Part shown: piece by piece, positions 53,604 through 56,902 of the stretch
How the letters are laid out: every line of letters starts with the position of its first letter
How positions within the stretch are numbered: position 1 is the stretch's first letter
Source of the DNA: an uncultured Bacteroidota bacterium
GTDB lineage: Bacteria; Bacteroidota; Bacteroidia; Flavobacteriales; Flavobacteriaceae
DNA: 56,902 bases
Assembly: GCA_902606555.1 (NCBI GenBank)
Contig: CACLGQ010000001.1
Location: 24,001 to 80,902, forward strand
Direction of reading: 5' to 3'
Notes under the pieces: model-generated
Databases searched by the model: none
Seen by the model: the letters and a program-made list of their open reading frames with translations, nothing else
What the model was told of the DNA's origin: nothing
Position numbers and translations under genes: made by a program

Positions 53604-55510
53604 AAATATTATTTTTTCTAATTCCTTTTTTTTGTTTCTCACAAGAGCCAATAAAATGGTTAACCTCTGTTGAAAAAAAGTCAGATAATTCATATATATT
53701 ATCTACAACTGCCAAAATTCAGGACAATTGGAGACTATATTCACAAAATCTTGAAGAGGGTGGAGCCTTACCTACTGAATTTGTTTTTGAAGACGAATCT
53801 ATTTTTGACTCTTTTTCAATAGTTTCCGAACCCAAACCAATCACTAAATATGATCCAATATTCCAAATGGATCAATCATACTTCATCAATGAAGTTATTT
53901 ATAGTCAAGAAGTTGTTATAAAAGGAAACTATAAAGATGATATCTTAACTCAAAACTTATATTATCAGGTTTGTGATGATCGGGTGTGTATTTTCCAAGA
54001 CGTAAAACTTGAATATAGTCTTTCAAATAAACAAATAATAAATACAACTTCTTTTGACTACTCTACAGTTTCAAGCTCTTTGAATTTAGATTTAAAAAAT
54101 TCAGAACTTTTAGTTAATGAGTATGAGAACGAAATGTCAAATAATTTTTCAAGAAGAATTAACATTTTAATCTTAGGTCTGTTAGGTGGATTTTTAGCTC
54201 TATTGACACCATGTGTATTTCCAATGATACCTCTAACTGTATCCTTTTTTTCAACAAAAAATGAACAAGCAAAACTATATTCAAGCTCATACGGTTTTTT
54301 TATTATACTTATTTATGTTTCCCTCAGTATTCCATTTTATTTTCTTGAGAATATTAATCCTGAAATCTTAAATCAAATATCAACAAGCCCAGTACTAAAT
54401 TTTATTTTCTTCGCAATATTTGTTGTTTTTGCACTTTCTTTATTTGGACTTTTTGATATTACTCTTCCAAGTTCTTGGTCTAATACCGTTGACTCAAAAT
54501 CAAATCTATATAAAGGCTTAATTTCAACCTTTTTTATGTCACTAACATTATGTTTAGTTTCATTTTCTTGTACCGGACCAATATTGGGCACCTTACTTGT
54601 TGGCACTTTAACGTCAGATGGTGGAGCTATTGATTTAACATATGGTATGTTAGGATTTGGAGTTGCACTTGCAGTTCCGTTTACTCTACTGGCATTTTTT
54701 CCAAATGTGATCAATAAACTTCCTAAATCGGGGTCATGGACCAATTCAATCAAAGTTATTTTAGGTTTTGTAGAATTAGCTTTGGCATTTAAGTTTTTAT
54801 CTAATGTTGATCTTATTCTTGAGTGGGGTATTTTAAAAAGAGAAATATTTATTGGAATATGGGTTTTACTATTTCTTTTGTGCGGTTTATATTTATTAAG
54901 AACTTCAAAGAAGCTGTCTTACATTTTATCATCCTCTTTTTTTATTATAGTTGGGATATACATGAGTAGTTCATTGTTTTCAACAAACACAAATCTTTCC
55001 TTGTTGAGTGGGCTATTGCCACCTGAATTTTATTCAGTTTATCAGGATGATAATGAATGTCCTCTTTCATTAAATTGTATAAAAGATTTTGATGAAGGTA
55101 AATCAGAGTCAGTACAAAATAATAAACCTATACTTTTAGACTTTACAGGTTGGGCATGTGCAAATTGCCGACGAGTTGAGGAAAATACCTGGTCAGAACC
55201 GAAAGTTTATAATATGATTAACAATGAATTTATTTTAATTTCACTTTATGTTGATGATAGATCAGATTTGAATCAAGATCAAATTATAATCCTTAATGAC
55301 AAGAATGGAAATGAAAAAACTTTAAAAAAGGTTGGAGAGAAGTGGTCTGCCTTTCAAACAATCAATTTTAAAAACAATTCGCAACCTTATTATGTATTGC
55401 TCTCTCCTAATCTTGAAGTTCTTAACAAACCAATTCAGTACACAGATACTGAAACCTACCAAAGTTGGCTATCTGAAGGGTTAGAAAACTTTAAGAAAAA
55501 CTACAAATAA
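53582..55510 (+). CDS. dsbD: Thiol:disulfide interchange protein DsbD
   Basis: A 642-residue protein with all three DsbD modules. A signal peptide (ending FFCFSQ) is followed by the periplasmic alpha domain with Cys131 and Cys136 in VCDDRVC. The eight-helix membrane part has Cys211 in LLTPCVFPMI and Cys330 in FSCTGPILG, the electron-carrying pair. The C-terminal thioredoxin domain has the motif GWACANCR (Cys526-Cys529). It passes electrons from cytoplasmic thioredoxin to periplasmic proteins and cytochrome c maturation. The start codon lies inside tilS (22-base overlap). Confidence 0.95.
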   Translation: MFENINLKILFFLIPFFCFSQEPIKWLTSVEKKSDNSYILSTTAKIQDNWRLYSQNLEEGGALPTEFVFEDESIFDSFSIVSEPKPITKYDPIFQMDQSYFINEVIYSQEVVIKGNYKDDILTQNLYYQVCDDRVCIFQDVKLEYSLSNKQIINTTSFDYSTVSSSLNLDLKNSELLVNEYENEMSNNFSRRINILILGLLGGFLALLTPCVFPMIPLTVSFFSTKNEQAKLYSSSYGFFIILIYVSLSIPFYFLENINPEILNQISTSPVLNFIFFAIFVVFALSLFGLFDITLPSSWSNTVDSKSNLYKGLISTFFMSLTLCLVSFSCTGPILGTLLVGTLTSDGGAIDLTYGMLGFGVALAVPFTLLAFFPNVINKLPKSGSWTNSIKVILGFVELALAFKFLSNVDLILEWGILKREIFIGIWVLLFLLCGLYLLRTSKKLSYILSSSFFIIVGIYMSSSLFSTNTNLSLLSGLLPPEFYSVYQDDNECPLSLNCIKDFDEGKSESVQNNKPILLDFTGWACANCRRVEENTWSEPKVYNMINNEFILISLYVDDRSDLNQDQIIILNDKNGNEKTLKKVGEKWSAFQTINFKNNSQPYYVLLSPNLEVLNKPIQYTDTETYQSWLSEGLENFKKNYK

Positions 55511-55513
55511 ACT

Positions 55514-56236
55514 TTATCTCTCAAAGTAGATATCATCAAAAGGGACTCTAATTTGTTTTCCGTAAACTCCTTTATCATCTCTTATCCCACAACTTATAAC
55601 CATATTAATTTCTGAAGAATAGGGGAGTGATAAAATTTTTTTTACCCTTAATGAATCAAATCCCTCCATTGGGCAGGTATCATAGCCTTTAGATGTCATA
55701 CTTAACATAAAGTTTTGAGCTGCTAATGCACTACTTTTATGAGCTACAACTCGCATATCAGAATTGGTTACTTGTCTGTAAATTGGCCTAAATAATCCAA
55801 TAATCATAGCATTTATATATCTGACATATCCAAGTAATCCAAAAAATTCCTTGTAGATAGTAGGAATGAGATATTTATAATACTTTAGGGCTAAATCCCT
55901 ATTTTCCAAACTCTTATCACTAACATTAAGAGTTTTATTTTTTATTGTATTAATATTAAATATTCTTCTTTTATTCCATAAATCTTTTCTTGTAACAATC
56001 ACAACAAATTGATTAGCAGTTCTAGCCGCAGGTTGATTAAAGCATGCCTCAGAAATTCTATTCATTAGTTTTTCAGATGTTACATGATAAAACTCCCACA
56101 ATTGTAAATTACTGCTATTCGGAGCTAATGAAGCATGAAGAATTGAATCTTTAACATCGTTGCTATTAATATCTGTTTTTTTATATCTCCTAACAGATCT
56201 TCTTTTTCGAACTATTTTATCAAACTCTTTTTTCAT
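55514..56236 (-). CDS. Nitroreductase family FMN protein
   Basis: A 240-residue protein of the nitroreductase fold. The N-terminal RKRRSVRRYKKTDI and HASLAPNSSNLQLWEF give the FMN-phosphate and flavin-ring contacts, and the later AAQNFMLSMTSKGYDTCPMEGFD segment is the usual family core. It reduces nitro groups, quinones or flavins using NAD(P)H; native substrate unknown. An unusual hydrophobic stretch (about 118-145) lies between the two cores. It overlaps the upstream ALDH gene by one base, so both are co-transcribed. Confidence 0.88.
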   Translation of the reverse strand: MKKEFDKIVRKRRSVRRYKKTDINSNDVKDSILHASLAPNSSNLQLWEFYHVTSEKLMNRISEACFNQPAARTANQFVVIVTRKDLWNKRRIFNINTIKNKTLNVSDKSLENRDLALKYYKYLIPTIYKEFFGLLGYVRYINAMIIGLFRPIYRQVTNSDMRVVAHKSSALAAQNFMLSMTSKGYDTCPMEGFDSLRVKKILSLPYSSEINMVISCGIRDDKGVYGKQIRVPFDDIYFER

Positions 56237-56902
56237 TAAATAGATATATGCTTTAATAATCTCTTTAGAATTCTAAAGAGAAAATCCTTTTGATTCATCT
56301 TATATTTAAATGGTATATCAAAAATATTTGATTTAATTATGTAAGGTTTAAAATGACTAAAAGTCTTGAATGACTCATAACCGTGATATTTTCCTATCCC
56401 CGAATCACCAATACCTCCAAAAGGTAGATTTTTGTTAACAATTTGTCCAAGTATGTCATTAATTGCTCCTCCTCCAAATGAATAGTGATTAATAATTTTT
56501 TTTGCATAAGAAAGTCTGTTGCTAAAAATGTAAAAGGCTAAAGGATTTTTATATTCTATTAATATGTTGTTTAATTCCTCATCATTTTTATATGAAATAA
56601 TGGGAAGGATTGGTCCAAAAATTTCATTTTTTAAAATTTTGTCCTTTATTGATTGAACTTCAAGTATTGTTGGTTCGAAATACTTTAATTTTTTTTCGTA
56701 TTTACCTCCATGGATTAAATCATAACCTTTGATAAGTTTTGATAATCTCTCAACATGATTTGAATTAATGATACTTGAATAAAAATCACTATTTTTTGGA
56801 TCTGATCCATGAGTTAAAATAATTTCTTTAATTAAACTTTTTATAAACTTTCCTTTAACATTCTCATGTACTGCCACAAAATTGGGGGCAATACAAGTTT
56901 GA
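56236..56902 (-). CDS. ALDH3-type aldehyde dehydrogenase, 5' part beyond the window
   Basis: The reading frame is open to the right edge, and the residues before the internal GTG at 56877 are still ALDH sequence: QTCIAPNFVAVHENV, where the Cys (codon at 56893-56895) is the catalytic nucleophile. About 221 C-terminal residues are visible. They include EIFGPILPIISY, FGGGAINDILGQ and LPFGGIGDSGIGKYHGYESF, the pattern of class 3 (fatty-aldehyde type) dehydrogenases, plus a basic hydrophobic tail. It probably oxidises medium or long aliphatic aldehydes at the membrane. The N-terminal cofactor domain is outside the window. Confidence 0.9.
   Translation of the reverse strand, partial: QTCIAPNFVAVHENVKGKFIKSLIKEIILTHGSDPKNSDFYSSIINSNHVERLSKLIKGYDLIHGGKYEKKLKYFEPTILEVQSIKDKILKNEIFGPILPIISYKNDEELNNILIEYKNPLAFYIFSNRLSYAKKIINHYSFGGGAINDILGQIVNKNLPFGGIGDSGIGKYHGYESFKTFSHFKPYIIKSNIFDIPFKYKMNQKDFLFRILKRLLKHISI

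Noticed and set aside
54373-54753. 126-codon minus-strand frame inside dsbD
   Set aside because: It mirrors the membrane helices of dsbD and shows no recognisable domain.

Overview
The window looks like chromosome of a marine member of the Flavobacteriia (Bacteroidota). It is AT-rich and densely packed. Several gene neighbourhoods are typical of the class: gcvT next to yebC, ftsK-lolA-lptF/G-ribB, mutL followed by rhomboid genes, and a DUF3822 gene next to rsmD. Secreted proteins carry short 'FSQ'-type signal peptides or lipoprotein boxes, and several genes have TAnnTTTG elements just upstream, the -7 promoter motif of this phylum. The species cannot be named from this sequence.

Layout. 1-2151: 3' part of a secreted beta-propeller (Asp-box/VPS10-like) gene. 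2136-5271 (minus): nrnA, a cyclophilin-FKBP double isomerase and a DUF3810 membrane metalloprotease-like protein. 5355-8981 (plus): small membrane protein, mutL and two rhomboid proteases. 9007-10974 (minus): a pilin-like hypothetical, a DUF3822 gene and rsmD. 11071-12326 (plus): kdsB and an acyltransferase. 12321-14106 (minus): gcvT and yebC. 14150-16220 (plus): an isolated SusC-type plug domain and an M1 peptidase. 16217-18757 (minus): clpC. 18912-22712 (plus): gyrA and a TPR protein. 22714-23436 (minus): an NlpC/P60 hydrolase. 23504-25251 (plus): a CstB-like persulfide dioxygenase/rhodanese and a secreted rhodanese.

25225-39704 is the main accessory region. Two gene strings diverge from a 54-bp spacer. 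The left string encodes a lipoprotein sulfatase, a secreted GH2 glycosidase, a TIGR02206-type membrane protein and a methyltransferase. The right string encodes two related beta-helix lipoproteins, an enolase-superfamily enzyme resembling sugar-lactone/anhydrosugar-acid cycloisomerases, an aldehyde dehydrogenase, a RhaT-like sugar symporter, a 2-keto-3-deoxy-sugar-acid kinase and a KDPG-type aldolase. Together this reads as a compact locus for a sulfated polysaccharide. The released sugar would be oxidised to an aldonate, converted to a 2-keto-3-deoxy acid, phosphorylated, and split to pyruvate plus glyceraldehyde 3-phosphate. 3,6-anhydrogalactose (agar or carrageenan type) is my best guess for the sugar. 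No SusC/SusD pair, no dedicated regulator and no obvious endo-hydrolase family is visible.

39699-56902 is again mostly housekeeping: a secreted hypothetical protein, tRNA-Ser(TGA) with a terminator, a TauE-type exporter, the nhaC-ftsK-lolA-lptF/G-ribB operon joined by 4-base overlaps, lpdA, an ArgE-like M20 peptidase, pabB-tilS-dsbD, a nitroreductase, and an ALDH3-type dehydrogenase cut off by the right edge.

No CRISPR array, insertion sequence, phage gene or replication origin was seen.
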